64,000 bases of DNA from Jeotgalibacillus marinus (GCF_040801915.1 NZ_JBFMIA010000003.1:186001-250000); one strand, 5' to 3'. Counted from the first letter of the stretch, positions 51,925-60,814 are shown. Numbers and translations are program-made. Notes: generated by a model from the letters alone, not told the origin.

Positions 51925-52530
51925 TCACTCTGTTCCCTTCTCGACTGCGTATTTTCGGTTTAGTTGAAATAGATTACCATTAGTTTCCATTTTAAAAACA
52001 GGAGCTTCTGCATAGGTTTCTTCTTTTCCTTCTGCAACGCCTAGTTTTCTAGCTTTTTCTATTAGATATAACAAAGCGCGGTAATCTTCTTCTAGTCCTT
52101 GAACTTTATTTTCTAGTTCTTCTTTTTCTTTTGTTATAGTATCCAGCTCACGCTGCGTCATTTGATATTTTTGCTGCCAATCTACTGAATGCTCATGAGT
52201 TGTGATGCGATCGATCCAGTGTCCTAGTTGTTTTACCATTTCATCGGCTGGCCACTCTAGCGGGGAGCTCCCCATGGCTCTAGTTGTTGGTGACGATGTT
52301 TTTCTGCTCGCATAACGTTCTTTTTTCGCTTGATCGATTTGCTGTTGACATTCTTTACGTATACTAGAATTCCAACGAAATCCACATGCTGCAGGCGTTC
52401 GATTGACTCTTTGAGCAATCTCTTCAAATGCCCTCAGTTGAGTGCTTCCAGACTTAATATGAGAGAGCACAGCTTCTTCTAACCATTTATCTTCTGCTTC
52501 TGTCCATCCATCTTGTCGAACCTTCATCAT
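51925..52530 (-). CDS. rsfA: RsfA-like prespore-specific transcriptional regulator
   Basis: A 201-residue protein with an N-terminal Myb/SANT-like domain (about 5-60: WTEAEDKWLEEAVLSHIKSG and NRTPAACGFRWNSSIR) and a C-terminal coiled coil (about 120-165). B. subtilis RsfA tunes sigma-F-dependent genes in the forespore. Two ATGs begin the gene, after AGGGGG. It is encoded next to ylbP and rpmF, as in B. subtilis. Confidence 0.9.
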   Translation of the reverse strand: MMKVRQDGWTEAEDKWLEEAVLSHIKSGSTQLRAFEEIAQRVNRTPAACGFRWNSSIRKECQQQIDQAKKERYASRKTSSPTTRAMGSSPLEWPADEMVKQLGHWIDRITTHEHSVDWQQKYQMTQRELDTITKEKEELENKVQGLEEDYRALLYLIEKARKLGVAEGKEETYAEAPVFKMETNGNLFQLNRKYAVEKGTE

Positions 52531-52593
52531 CTCTTTACCCCCTAATAGAAATACAATCTACTGTTAGTCTATGCAAATAACTAGGAAATAGAC

Positions 52594-52629
52594 ACAAAAA
52601 AAACACGAAATTTTAAGAGTTCGTGTTTT
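52594..52629 (-). terminator. Terminator overlapping the end of the crotonase-family gene
   Basis: AAAACACGAA (minus strand) pairs with TTCGTGTTTT across 9-10 nt, followed by a T run (52600-52609 with 52620-52629). The stem includes the last codons of the gene. Confidence 0.75.
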
Positions 52630-53389
52630 TACGAGATGACGAGTTTAAAAATTGATCGACCGCATCATGGTGTTCCTGCTTTTCCCAAAGCAATGAGCAT
52701 TTCAATATTTCCAGGTCCATACGTTGTTGCAAGTCTCCACGCTTCCATTTTTCGATAAGCATTTGCTTATAAGCAGCAAGGACGTGTACATTTTTTAGTA
52801 GCATCGGCTTTATTAATTCTAACACCTCTCCCAGAGATTGTCCTTTCACCATGTAATCGATAAAGCCTGTTTCTCGAAGCTTTTCAGCTGGATAAATATT
52901 TGCTGTAGTTAATAAATGCAAGGCTTGATTCGGAATAAGTCGTTCATATAAAAGCGCGCCACCACCCCAGCCAGTTGTAATTGCTAGACTTGCTTGAATG
53001 AACCCTAGTTTCGCTTGAGGACGAGCAACTCTAAAGTCGCACGCAGCTGCAATTTCACAGCCACCACCAATCGCTGTTCCATTAATAAATGCGACTGTAA
53101 TCTTCGGTAGCGTTGCTAAATTGTATAAGATGTGACCCATTTTAGAAAGCATGTGATGTGCCTCTTGCTGAGATTTAAGTGAGTGAAACGCTTGAATATC
53201 TCCTCCAGAACAAAATGCTTTTGTTCCCTCGCCCGTTATCATTAAAGCTTTTATATTATCTTGAATTTTCGCCCTATCAATCGCTTGTTGCAATCCATCC
53301 ATCACATCATAATTCACTGCATTTCTTTTACTTGGTCGATTAATACAAAAAATCAACACTGAATCTCGTGATTCAATCTTATACCCCAA
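52613..53389 (-). CDS. Crotonase-family protein (enoyl-CoA hydratase/isomerase like), altered active site
   Basis: A 258-residue crotonase fold. Oxyanion motifs AFCSGGD and NGTAIGGGCEIAAACDFRVA are present. Of the two catalytic glutamates of enoyl-CoA hydratases, the first is kept (Glu112 in GGGCE) but the second is Gln132, so a standard hydratase reaction is doubtful; isomerase, hydrolase or other activity is possible. I choose TTG at 53389: GGAGG lies 9 nt upstream, and the promoter at 53424-53452 would place the upstream ATG at the very 5' end. A terminator follows. Confidence 0.8.
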   Translation of the reverse strand: MGYKIESRDSVLIFCINRPSKRNAVNYDVMDGLQQAIDRAKIQDNIKALMITGEGTKAFCSGGDIQAFHSLKSQQEAHHMLSKMGHILYNLATLPKITVAFINGTAIGGGCEIAAACDFRVARPQAKLGFIQASLAITTGWGGGALLYERLIPNQALHLLTTANIYPAEKLRETGFIDYMVKGQSLGEVLELIKPMLLKNVHVLAAYKQMLIEKWKRGDLQQRMDLEILKCSLLWEKQEHHDAVDQFLNSSSRKNTNS

Positions 53390-53423
53390 ACTGCATCGCC
53401 TCCATTGTTGCATATACTGTTTG

Positions 53424-53452
53424 ATTGTACCATGCACACCTTCTGTTTTTAA
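53424..53452 (-). promoter_or_regulatory. Promoter of the crotonase-family gene
   Basis: TTAAAA (53447-53452), 17 bp, TACAAT (53424-53429) on the minus strand with an extended -10 TGG. It supports a start codon downstream of about 53417. Confidence 0.6.
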
Positions 53453-53620
53453 CCCCTCAAAAGTTAAAACAAAAGCTGTATGCGCTATGCTCTACATCCC
53501 CAACAAGAGCAAAAGACGATCAATAAATAAGCGACGGTTTAGCCAAACGCAACCACGCCTTTTGCCTACTTGGGTACGTAACCATAGAGAAGTTAGCTGC
53601 TTACACTGGATGAAGAATGC

Positions 53621-53666
53621 AAAAATAAAAAACCCACCAAAGAGCCATGGCCTCTTTGGTGGGTTT
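53621..53666 (-). terminator. Terminator of yceD-rpmF
   Basis: A 15-bp perfect stem AAACCCACCAAAGAG/CTCTTTGGTGGGTTT (53630-53644 with 53652-53666) followed by TTTTATTTTT on the minus strand, 28 nt after rpmF. Confidence 0.92.
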
Positions 53667-53693
53667 CTTATACGAACCATCAATACAGTTCAA

Positions 53694-53867
53694 TTAGTTG
53701 CTTGCTACTTCCTTGCCCTTATATGTTCCGCACGCTTTACACACGCGGTGAGAAAGTTTCATTTCTCCGCAGTTAGAGCATTTTACCATACCCGGTACTG
53801 ACAATTTGAAATGCGTACGACGCTTTCTCTTTGCAGTTTTCGATGTTCTTCTAGCTGGTACCGCCAT
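53694..53867 (-). CDS. rpmF: 50S ribosomal protein L32
   Basis: A 57-residue ribosomal protein: MAVPARRTSKTAKRKRRTHF, then a zinc ribbon with CSNC and CKAC. This is the zinc-binding (C+) form. The start is ATG 53867 after AAGGAGGTGGG; an upstream GTG lies inside that site. It follows yceD by 64 nt, the usual pairing. Confidence 0.97.
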   Translation of the reverse strand: MAVPARRTSKTAKRKRRTHFKLSVPGMVKCSNCGEMKLSHRVCKACGTYKGKEVASN

Positions 53868-53931
53868 ATTTCCCACCTCCTTATAGAGAGTGTTTGTAAA
53901 CTGAACGTTCTAGTTAAAGTCAGTCCATGTT

Positions 53932-54483
53932 TTACGTATTTTTATTTTCGTTGAAAAACTTCGCAAGATCAGCTAAACGAGGATCCGTTTTGGGCTGTTC
54001 TGATTGTTCCTTTACTCTTTCTTGTTCAATTTCTTCTTCAGACAACACGTCCCAGCCTTTGCCGGTCAGCATGCCTTCCTCTTCCGCTGCTTTATCACTA
54101 AAGACCTGTAAAGGAATCTGTAGAATTAGAATTTCCTCAATAATAGGCAATAGATTCACTACATCACCTTCTAAATGATGTGTTTCCTCATTAGAGCCTT
54201 CTTCCGTATAGAAAGGATTGAGTAGAAAGGTTTCGATTGTATCAACTGATACAGGATAAGGAACATCCACAAGTGTTCTCGCACATGGAAGGGTCAGTCT
54301 TGCTTCAATGTGTAGATGAAACGTAATTTTTGCAGAGCTGATATCTGCTCGTCCAGTTACATGAACAGGACTTACATTTCGAATCTCAGAATTGCGCTTC
54401 GTTAATTCGTTCATCTCTATTGTTTCATCCAATAAGAACGCTTCGTTACGAAACTTTTGTAATTGAATGATTGACCATTTCAA
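53932..54483 (-). CDS. ylbN: YceD/DUF177 family protein (YlbN)
   Basis: A 183-residue DUF177 protein, conserved upstream of rpmF in most bacteria and implicated in 23S rRNA metabolism. The core VHVTGRADISSAKITFHLHIEARLTLPCART is followed by an acidic C-terminal tail with KTDPRLADLAKFF. One of the usual cysteine positions is kept (PCART). It is driven by a consensus promoter at 54511-54539. Confidence 0.9.
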   Translation of the reverse strand: MKWSIIQLQKFRNEAFLLDETIEMNELTKRNSEIRNVSPVHVTGRADISSAKITFHLHIEARLTLPCARTLVDVPYPVSVDTIETFLLNPFYTEEGSNEETHHLEGDVVNLLPIIEEILILQIPLQVFSDKAAEEEGMLTGKGWDVLSEEEIEQERVKEQSEQPKTDPRLADLAKFFNENKNT

Positions 54484-54510
54484 CTGTCATCACCTCAAGG
54501 CACAAAGTTG

Positions 54511-54539
54511 ATTATATCCCTGCTAATAGGGAATGTCAA
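54511..54539 (-). promoter_or_regulatory. Full-consensus sigma-A promoter of yceD-rpmF
   Basis: TTGACA (54534-54539), 17 bp, TATAAT (54511-54516) on the minus strand. The spacer contains an inverted repeat TCCCT-N6-AGGGA, which could be an operator. Confidence 0.92.
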
Positions 54540-54667
54540 GATTTTTTCTTTACAATACATGTTGAAAGATCGATGCTTCCAACCATCGACCTTAAATGCT
54601 ATTATAACCTAAATGAATCACGCTCGAAAGGGAAAAAATTTAGGCTTTTTAGAAAGGGTGCTTATTG

Positions 54668-55876
54668 ATGAAAGCTACGGGAATCGTTGTTGAATACAAC
54701 CCATTTCACAATGGACATTTACTCCACGCTACCGAGTCTAGAAAAATAACTGGAAACGATGTACTTATTGCTGTCATGAGCGGTCCATTTTTACAGCGAG
54801 GAGAACCGGCCCTCGTGTCAAAGTGGGAGCGTACAAGGATGGCACTTTCAGCAGGTGTTGATGTAGTGATTGAACTGCCATATGCATTTGCAACGCAACA
54901 CGCTTCAAACTTCGCCTTAGGTGCAGTTACATTGTTAGATGCAATTGGCTGTGAAGCATTGTGTTTTGGTAGTGAAGATGGAAAAGAAGACACTTTCATT
55001 GAAAGAATCCATTGGAAAAATAACAATCAAGATGCTCTAGACTCCCAAATTAAAGAATTTATGAAGAAAGGGTATAGCTATCCTTCGTCTGTAGCTAAAA
55101 GCTATGAGCATTTAACCACAGGCCTACAAGCACTCGACTTATCTCAACCAAACAATATGCTTGGACTACAATATGTTGAAGCGATCAAAAAGCAGGCTCG
55201 TACAATAAAACCATATACGATTCTACGTAAATCATCTGGGTACCATGAGGCAACTTTACATACCGGCAAAATCTCTAGTGCTACCAGTATCAGAAAAGCC
55301 ATTTTTGATGGATCACTCGAAAAAATTAAAGAACACGTTCCTACTTCAACCTACCTTCAGCTCCAGCAGTACATCAACACATATCATCAATTTCATCAAT
55401 GGGAAAATTATTGGCAGCTGCTACAACACTTATTGATCACGCATTCACCACTTGAACTTAGAGAAATTTATGAAATAGAAGAAGGTATTGAATACCGTTT
55501 AATTGAACATGCACGCACATCGACCTCATTTCATTCATTCATGAAAAAAGTGAAAACAAAACGTTACACATGGACCCGTATTCAAAGAATGCTCATACAT
55601 GTGCTCACTCATACTAAAAAAGAAGAGATAATCGATAATCCAACTCCTACCTATTTGCGCTTACTTGGCATGACACAGCGCGGTAGAGCATATTTGAACG
55701 CTCAAAAAAAGAATTTTTCCTTACCGCTTATTAGTAAAGTTGGGCGTACAGAAGATCCTCTGTTATCGACCGACTTACGTGCAGGATTTGTTTATGCTAT
55801 GGGAATCCAAAACACATCCCTTCAGCAACAATTAATGCAAGCAGACTATACAAACCCACCAATCATATTACCCTAA
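54668..55876 (+). CDS. tmcAL: tRNA(Met) cytidine acetate ligase TmcAL
   Basis: A 402-residue nucleotidyltransferase-like protein (YlbM). The HxGH motif is in GIVVEYNPFHNGHLLH and the second block is ISSATSIRKAI. B. subtilis TmcAL uses acetate and ATP to form N4-acetylcytidine at the wobble base of elongator tRNA-Met. The start ATG 54668 follows AAAGGGTG; a TTG immediately upstream is also in frame. It is divergent from yceD. Confidence 0.92.
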   Translation: MKATGIVVEYNPFHNGHLLHATESRKITGNDVLIAVMSGPFLQRGEPALVSKWERTRMALSAGVDVVIELPYAFATQHASNFALGAVTLLDAIGCEALCFGSEDGKEDTFIERIHWKNNNQDALDSQIKEFMKKGYSYPSSVAKSYEHLTTGLQALDLSQPNNMLGLQYVEAIKKQARTIKPYTILRKSSGYHEATLHTGKISSATSIRKAIFDGSLEKIKEHVPTSTYLQLQQYINTYHQFHQWENYWQLLQHLLITHSPLELREIYEIEEGIEYRLIEHARTSTSFHSFMKKVKTKRYTWTRIQRMLIHVLTHTKKEEIIDNPTPTYLRLLGMTQRGRAYLNAQKKNFSLPLISKVGRTEDPLLSTDLRAGFVYAMGIQNTSLQQQLMQADYTNPPIILP

Positions 55877-55930
55877 GAAAAGTGGCTTGCAGCATTTACG
55901 AGCATAGAACGATATTTTTCTTAACATTAA

Positions 55931-55972
55931 TAAAAAGCCACGCGGTTTTTCGACTAATAAACCGCGTGGCTT
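55931..55972. terminator. Bidirectional terminator between tmcAL and ylbL
   Basis: A 14-bp stem AAGCCACGCGGTTT/AAACCGCGTGGCTT (55935-55948 with 55959-55972) with T-rich sequence after it on both strands. It lies between convergent genes. Confidence 0.88.
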
Positions 55973-55981
55973 AACTTATTT

Positions 55982-57031
55982 TTAAGATTTTTCATCGAGT
56001 GAGTCAAGATAATTAAGAGCGTCTTCAAACGTTTTCACTGGAATAACCTTCATTGAACTCTTAATGTTTTTTGCAGTTGCGTCTGCTTCTTCATAGTTTG
56101 TTTTGATATCTGGGTTTTGTTCGAGAATATTACTCGAGATCTTATCATCAGGGGCAAAAAAGATTTCGATCCCCTGTCGATCAGCAGCCACAACTTTTTG
56201 TTCAATGCCTCCAATCCTTCCAACTTCCCCTTCTGATGTAATCGTCCCTGTACCAGCAATATTGTAGCCTTTAGTCAAATCCTCTTCGATTAACTGATCA
56301 TAAATTTCTAGTGAATACATGAGTCCTGCAGAGGGGCCTCCAATACCATCTGAATCAATGGAAACCTTTGGGTCTGTATTCACAATTCGATCGTCTACAA
56401 GTGAAATCCCTAACCCTATTTGTGATGGTATGTCGGGAAAAGCTTGAAGTGAAAGCACTTCATTATAAGTTTCTTCATCCCGTTCAATTGTAATCTTTAC
56501 TTTGTCCCCTTCTTTTTTTTGAGCAACGTACTCGATGAATTCTTCGGATGATTCAAACTTCAAATCATCAATAGCTGTAATTCTGTCTCCTGCATTTAGC
56601 AGGTCTTCTGCTGGCATATCTGGATACACGTTTAATACATAAACACCACGGTACGTATAAGAGAAGTCTGCATCAGCTTTCGTAAACGCTACTTCGATTG
56701 CTTGAGAAGAAGAATCATCCATTAAATATGATTGCCTTAATGAGTATTCCTGCTCACTTTCATGAGGATTGCGAACTTGATCAACCGGATAAATAGATTG
56801 ATAATTATCAAATTTAGCCCAAATGTATGCAAAAGCATTTGCCTGAACTTGTGAAACGGTCATTAGTGAAAACTCTCCCTGACTATGCGAGGAGCCTTCA
56901 ACCTCAACAATTTCATCAAGGGAGAAGGCACTCCCAGGCTTTTGAACATAAAAAGGGAGTGTATAAAAGCTCGCAACTAATAATATTATTGCAAACGCAA
57001 GTAGTACGGACATCCAACGTTTATTTCTCAT
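55982..57031 (-). CDS. ylbL: SepM-like PDZ/Lon-domain membrane protease (YlbL)
   Basis: A 349-residue protein: one N-terminal transmembrane segment (about 6-27), a PDZ domain (about 115-200) and a Lon-type S16 protease domain. The Ser-Lys dyad is Ser234 (IGGPSAGLM) and Lys279 (GGIEQKVVAA). The B. subtilis homologue YlbL helps degrade the division inhibitor YneA after DNA damage. The start is ATG 57031, overlapping the end of ylbK; an extra ten codons are open upstream. Confidence 0.9.
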   Translation of the reverse strand: MRNKRWMSVLLAFAIILLVASFYTLPFYVQKPGSAFSLDEIVEVEGSSHSQGEFSLMTVSQVQANAFAYIWAKFDNYQSIYPVDQVRNPHESEQEYSLRQSYLMDDSSSQAIEVAFTKADADFSYTYRGVYVLNVYPDMPAEDLLNAGDRITAIDDLKFESSEEFIEYVAQKKEGDKVKITIERDEETYNEVLSLQAFPDIPSQIGLGISLVDDRIVNTDPKVSIDSDGIGGPSAGLMYSLEIYDQLIEEDLTKGYNIAGTGTITSEGEVGRIGGIEQKVVAADRQGIEIFFAPDDKISSNILEQNPDIKTNYEEADATAKNIKSSMKVIPVKTFEDALNYLDSLDEKS

Positions 57032-57818
57032 CAACTGATTGACGCTCCTTCCAATTTTCAATCGCTTGGCGAATTGCCGGTATTGCTTTTTGTGTTTCTT
57101 CTTCCCCGAAACGGATTATCTCAGCTGCTTGCTGATACGTTTTTCCGCTAAACTGTTCAACTTTCGGGCTGATTATTACATCGGCAGTAGAAGCTCTGTA
57201 TCGTAAGATTTCTGCTTGCAGTATATCAATACTTTGCATAATCACATCGTATATTGTGTTAATTTCAGCGTTTCGCTTAACTTGTGAAACATCAACTCCA
57301 ATAACAACATCAGCGCCCATTTCCCTAGCAACTGTTGCTGGCACACGATCAATAACTCCTCCATCCACTAGTAATCGATCGCCTACTTTCTCTGGAACAA
57401 AAATGCCTGGTATTGCAATACTTGCACGTACAGCTACATCAATAGGTCCAGTTGTAAAAACATACCGTTCTGCTCGGACAATATCTGTAGCAACAATAGT
57501 TAATGGAATATTCAAATCTTCCAGTTGCTTTTGGTGAGTAAAAAGCTTAACGAACTGTTTGATTTTTTCACCTGTAATAAAACCCATTCGAGGAACGGAT
57601 AAGTCAACAAAAAATTTACTTCTGAATGTATTCGCAAGGCGATAAAGATTTTCCAAGTCGTGACCTGAACAATAAAAAGCAGCTACAAGTGCCCCCATAC
57701 TGCTGCCTGCCACTAAATCGATCGGAATCTTTTCATCTTCTAACACTTTCAGAACACCGAGATGTGCATACCCCCTAGCTCCTCCAGAACCTAACGCAAG
57801 ACCAATTTTTGGTTCCAT
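57021..57818 (-). CDS. ylbK: Patatin-like phospholipase family protein (YlbK)
   Basis: A 265-residue patatin/RssA family hydrolase. The oxyanion hole is GSGGARGYAHLGVL, the nucleophile is Ser40 in GSSMG, and the partner Asp152 is in VDGGVIDRVP. Substrate unknown, presumably lipid. Its 3' end overlaps ylbL by about 11 nt, so the two are probably translated together. Confidence 0.92.
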   Translation of the reverse strand: MEPKIGLALGSGGARGYAHLGVLKVLEDEKIPIDLVAGSSMGALVAAFYCSGHDLENLYRLANTFRSKFFVDLSVPRMGFITGEKIKQFVKLFTHQKQLEDLNIPLTIVATDIVRAERYVFTTGPIDVAVRASIAIPGIFVPEKVGDRLLVDGGVIDRVPATVAREMGADVVIGVDVSQVKRNAEINTIYDVIMQSIDILQAEILRYRASTADVIISPKVEQFSGKTYQQAAEIIRFGEEETQKAIPAIRQAIENWKERQSVDEK

Positions 57819-57846
57819 CTTTATAACCCTCCCAAAGGCATAGCCG

Positions 57847-57874
57847 TTCTATTGTTAAGGAGAAAACATAAAGT
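57847..57874 (+). promoter_or_regulatory. Possible sigma-E promoter for ylbJ
   Basis: TTCTATT (57847-57853; 5 of 7 to KMATATT), 13 bp, CATAAAGT (57867-57874; fits CATAnnnT). ylbJ is sigma-E dependent in B. subtilis. The match is weak. Confidence 0.35.
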
Positions 57875-57972
57875 ATAAAAAGAATGTACTTGTCTATTTT
57901 GCCACTGAAGTTAATGGATAGCAAAGGATGCCCTTCCTAACATTGCATATTCAAGAGAGGAACGTATCGAAA

Positions 57973-59142
57973 ATGACACAACGAATGTACCCACAACTAT
58001 TTTCAGCAAGTATATTTTTTTGCTTGTTAGGACTTATTCTATACCCGGAAGAAGCACTTAATGCTTCCTCAAGAGGATTAGATCTTTGGTGGACCGTCGT
58101 TTTCCCTTCCCTATTGCCTTTTTTTATTTTATCCGATCTATTACCAAACGCAACTTGGACAAACTATATAGGCCGATTGTTAGAAAAAGTCATGAAACCT
58201 CTTTTTCGCGTTTCGGGGCAAGGAGCGATTGTGATGATATTAGGCTTTTCTTCTGGTTTTCCTGTCGGAGCAAAGATGTCCGTTAAACTCTATAACGAAG
58301 GAACAATCAGCCGCGCTGATGCACAGAGGTTAATTTGTTATACAAATGGTGCGAGCCCTATATTCATCATTGGGGCCATAGCAGCAGGACTGTTACAAAC
58401 CCCTCAAGTTGGTTTATTACTTCTACTTGCCCATTATGCAGGGAATGTAATCATTGGTATAGTTGTCGGCAGATTGATTCGGGATCGAGACAACCATGAA
58501 AACAGGCCTCCTCCCCCTGTAAATCATCATACTCCTCCATTGGGGTCTGCATTACAATCAGCTGTAACTACCTCTGTTCAACAACTTCTTGTAATAGGTG
58601 GACTGATTGTATTTTTTTCTGTCATAAGCGAGGTGGTTATTCAATTTTCATTATTTGATTTTCCTCATACCCTATTATCTTCTTTAAGCTCCTTTTTTTC
58701 TATTTCACCAGATTGGACAACCGGTTTTATGTTGGGTGTTTTAGAAATGTCAAATGGTGTTGCAAATGTGGCTATAGCTGAAAATGATTTTATCGTTCGT
58801 TGTGTGGTCATACTATCAATCATCTCATTTGGTGGATTTTGTATCCATGCTCAAATTTTATCATCCATACATCAATCACCACTTAGTTATCGACCATTTT
58901 TATATTGTCGCATTGTTCATTCGTTCCTGTCCCCTCTTCTTTTCCTTGGTTGCTTGTATATTAACGAAAGATATAACTTATCACCTTCCTTACTTACACA
59001 AGAAGCTTCAACGTTTCCCACGACTTCATGGTTCAGTGACCTACTACAGATAGGTCATGAATACGGACCACTGATTACTATCTTATCCATTGTTATTGCT
59101 GTAAGATTCCTCACCAAACAAAGGTCAACTACAACAAAATAA
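57973..59142 (+). CDS. ylbJ: YlbJ, sporulation integral membrane protein
   Basis: A 389-residue protein with about eight hydrophobic segments and a nucleoside-recognition (Gate) domain: WWTVVFPSLLPFFILSDLL and GFSSGFPVGAKMSVKLYNEGTISRADAQRL. In B. subtilis it is made in the mother cell and needed for heat-resistant spores. The start at 57973 (MTQRMYPQ) is favoured; an upstream ATG at 57928 has no usable Shine-Dalgarno spacing. It diverges from ylbK. Confidence 0.88.
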   Translation: MTQRMYPQLFSASIFFCLLGLILYPEEALNASSRGLDLWWTVVFPSLLPFFILSDLLPNATWTNYIGRLLEKVMKPLFRVSGQGAIVMILGFSSGFPVGAKMSVKLYNEGTISRADAQRLICYTNGASPIFIIGAIAAGLLQTPQVGLLLLLAHYAGNVIIGIVVGRLIRDRDNHENRPPPPVNHHTPPLGSALQSAVTTSVQQLLVIGGLIVFFSVISEVVIQFSLFDFPHTLLSSLSSFFSISPDWTTGFMLGVLEMSNGVANVAIAENDFIVRCVVILSIISFGGFCIHAQILSSIHQSPLSYRPFLYCRIVHSFLSPLLFLGCLYINERYNLSPSLLTQEASTFPTTSWFSDLLQIGHEYGPLITILSIVIAVRFLTKQRSTTTK

Positions 59143-59192
59143 ATCGCTTGCAGATGAACTATTTCAGTTTCATCTGCAAGCGATTATTTTTT
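59142..59192. terminator. Bidirectional terminator between ylbJ and coaD
   Basis: A 17-bp perfect stem (59142-59158 with 59169-59185) with T runs on both strands. It begins at the ylbJ stop codon and overlaps the last base pairs of coaD. Confidence 0.9.
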
Positions 59193-59672
59193 GACGTTAT
59201 ATTTCGTAACGAGAGCTTCTTCCACTTGTGGTGGCACAAGCTCAGAAATGTCCCCTCCATAGTGAGCCACTTCTTTTACGATACTTGAACTTAAGAATGA
59301 GTATTGATTGTTTGTCATGATAAAAAATGTTTCTAGTTCTTCATGTAAGACGCGGTTCATCGAAGTGATTTGCATTTCATATTCGAAATCAGAAACAGCT
59401 CGTAACCCTCGAATAATCGCATTAGCATTTACTTCACGTGCATAATTTACGAGTAAACCTCGATATGAGTCAACCTTTATGTTTGGAATGTCTTTCGTAA
59501 CAGAACGAATGAGTTCCATACGTTCTTCGACTGAAAAAGCTGGTTCTTTTGATGAATTATTCAACACAACAATATGAAGCTCATCAAACACTTTGGCTCC
59601 TCTTGAAATAATATCTAAATGACCATATGTAATCGGATCAAAACTGCCTGGACAAACTGCTTTGCTTGCCAT
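59184..59672 (-). CDS. coaD: Pantetheine-phosphate adenylyltransferase
   Basis: A 162-residue nucleotidyltransferase making dephospho-CoA from phosphopantetheine and ATP. The TxGH-type motif is CPGSFDPITYGHLDII, then IIRGLRAVSDFEYE, and the C-terminal YSFLSSSIVKEVA. It follows rsmD by 3 nt, as in B. subtilis (ylbH-coaD). Confidence 0.97.
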   Translation of the reverse strand: MASKAVCPGSFDPITYGHLDIISRGAKVFDELHIVVLNNSSKEPAFSVEERMELIRSVTKDIPNIKVDSYRGLLVNYAREVNANAIIRGLRAVSDFEYEMQITSMNRVLHEELETFFIMTNNQYSFLSSSIVKEVAHYGGDISELVPPQVEEALVTKYNVKK

Positions 59673-59675
59673 ATA

Positions 59676-60245
59676 TTACTCCTCCTTATCCGATAGTCCA
59701 AATTCGAAAATTGAAATTACTGTGCCACCATACATTTCCGTTCGCACACATTTGAGCGTTCCGATCGTTTTGGGTAATTGAACCTCAGAATCGTGTTCAC
59801 ACATAACGAGTCCATTCTCTGTAAGCATATGATTTTTTTCAATGGTATTTAGTAGATCGACTAACTTCTGTACTTTATAAGGAGGGTCTAAAAATACACA
59901 CGAAAATTTGATCGCTCGTTTAGAAACCGCTTTCAACGCTCTTTCTGCATCATTTCGAAACACTTCCGTTTGATCTGTAAACTGACATCGTTCAATATTT
60001 AATTTAATTGTGCTAATTGCATCACGGTCACGATCAATAAAAATCATTTTATCTATTCCTCGACTTAATGCTTCGATGCCAAGGCCACCGCTACCTGCAA
60101 AAAGGTCTAGCCCCCAACCGCCCGAAAAATAAGGACCGATCATATTAAAAATGGATTCTTTCACTTTGTCCGTTGTTGGACGAGTATTCATCCCTGGAAC
60201 TGCTTTTAAATGAATTCCTTTTTTATCCCCAGATATAACTCTCAA
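59676..60245 (-). CDS. rsmD: 16S rRNA (guanine966-N2)-methyltransferase
   Basis: A 189-residue SAM methyltransferase. N-terminal RVISGDKKG and TRPTTDKVKESIFNMI, SAM loop LDLFAGSGGLGIEALSRG, and catalytic motif IV LDPPYK are intact. The start is most likely TTG at 60245, giving the family start (M)RVISG with GGTGAT upstream. A GTG four codons earlier is possible. It is paired with coaD. Confidence 0.94.
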   Translation of the reverse strand: MRVISGDKKGIHLKAVPGMNTRPTTDKVKESIFNMIGPYFSGGWGLDLFAGSGGLGIEALSRGIDKMIFIDRDRDAISTIKLNIERCQFTDQTEVFRNDAERALKAVSKRAIKFSCVFLDPPYKVQKLVDLLNTIEKNHMLTENGLVMCEHDSEVQLPKTIGTLKCVRTEMYGGTVISIFEFGLSDKEE

Positions 60246-60424
60246 CTTTATCACCACTTATCCATTCATTTCGTTCATTATCCTACCACATTTCTTAGGA
60301 GGACGCTACGCAATCGAAAGAAGAGATCTTTCTTCTTCAGTTTTTCGACCGTTCACACTTACAATAGGCAAACAAATGCATGAGATGATACACTTATGGT
60401 CGGATGTGAGGAAGGAGAATGACA

Positions 60425-60814
60425 ATGATTCAACGATTTATTGAACTTGGCGAAGGATACTCAGATATTTATGAACTTTTGGAAGCGATTAAGCATAATC
60501 ATCAACGAGTAGAGAGACTACTAGCTCTTCATACAAAAGAAGGAGAACAGTCCAAAACCTCTTTGGTTGCAGTGATGAAAATGACGGACCCGGGGAAATT
60601 TCAAGCTCTTTATATATGTAGAGAAGGAATTCCAGATCCAAGAGTTATTAAAAATAAGCGATATGATTTATTCGTTCAAGCATCTAAAGAGTACTCTCTT
60701 TCTTTGACTGAAATTGAGGTACAGCCATCAACTAGGTTTGCTGAAAAAGAGTTGTTTTATCAGTATTTGATTGGCATTTTGAGGGTTAATCGTTATATTA
60801 ATACACTATCATAA
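60425..60814 (+). CDS. Conserved Bacillaceae small protein (MIQRFIELGEGYSD family)
   Basis: A 129-residue soluble protein conserved, as I recall it, at this place in Bacillaceae and sometimes labelled DUF7147; older labels of methylthioribose kinase look unfounded because no kinase motif is visible. The N-terminal IQRFIELGEGYSDIYELLE and C-terminal FYQYLIGILRVNRYINTLS are the distinctive parts. The start at 60425 has AAGGAG 7 nt upstream. A shared terminator follows. Function unknown. Confidence 0.75.
   Translation: MIQRFIELGEGYSDIYELLEAIKHNHQRVERLLALHTKEGEQSKTSLVAVMKMTDPGKFQALYICREGIPDPRVIKNKRYDLFVQASKEYSLSLTEIEVQPSTRFAEKELFYQYLIGILRVNRYINTLS

Noticed and set aside
53421..53801. 126-codon plus-strand open frame across the rpmF terminator region
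   Set aside because: It lies antisense to rpmF and its terminator, has no ribosome binding site and no protein-like composition.
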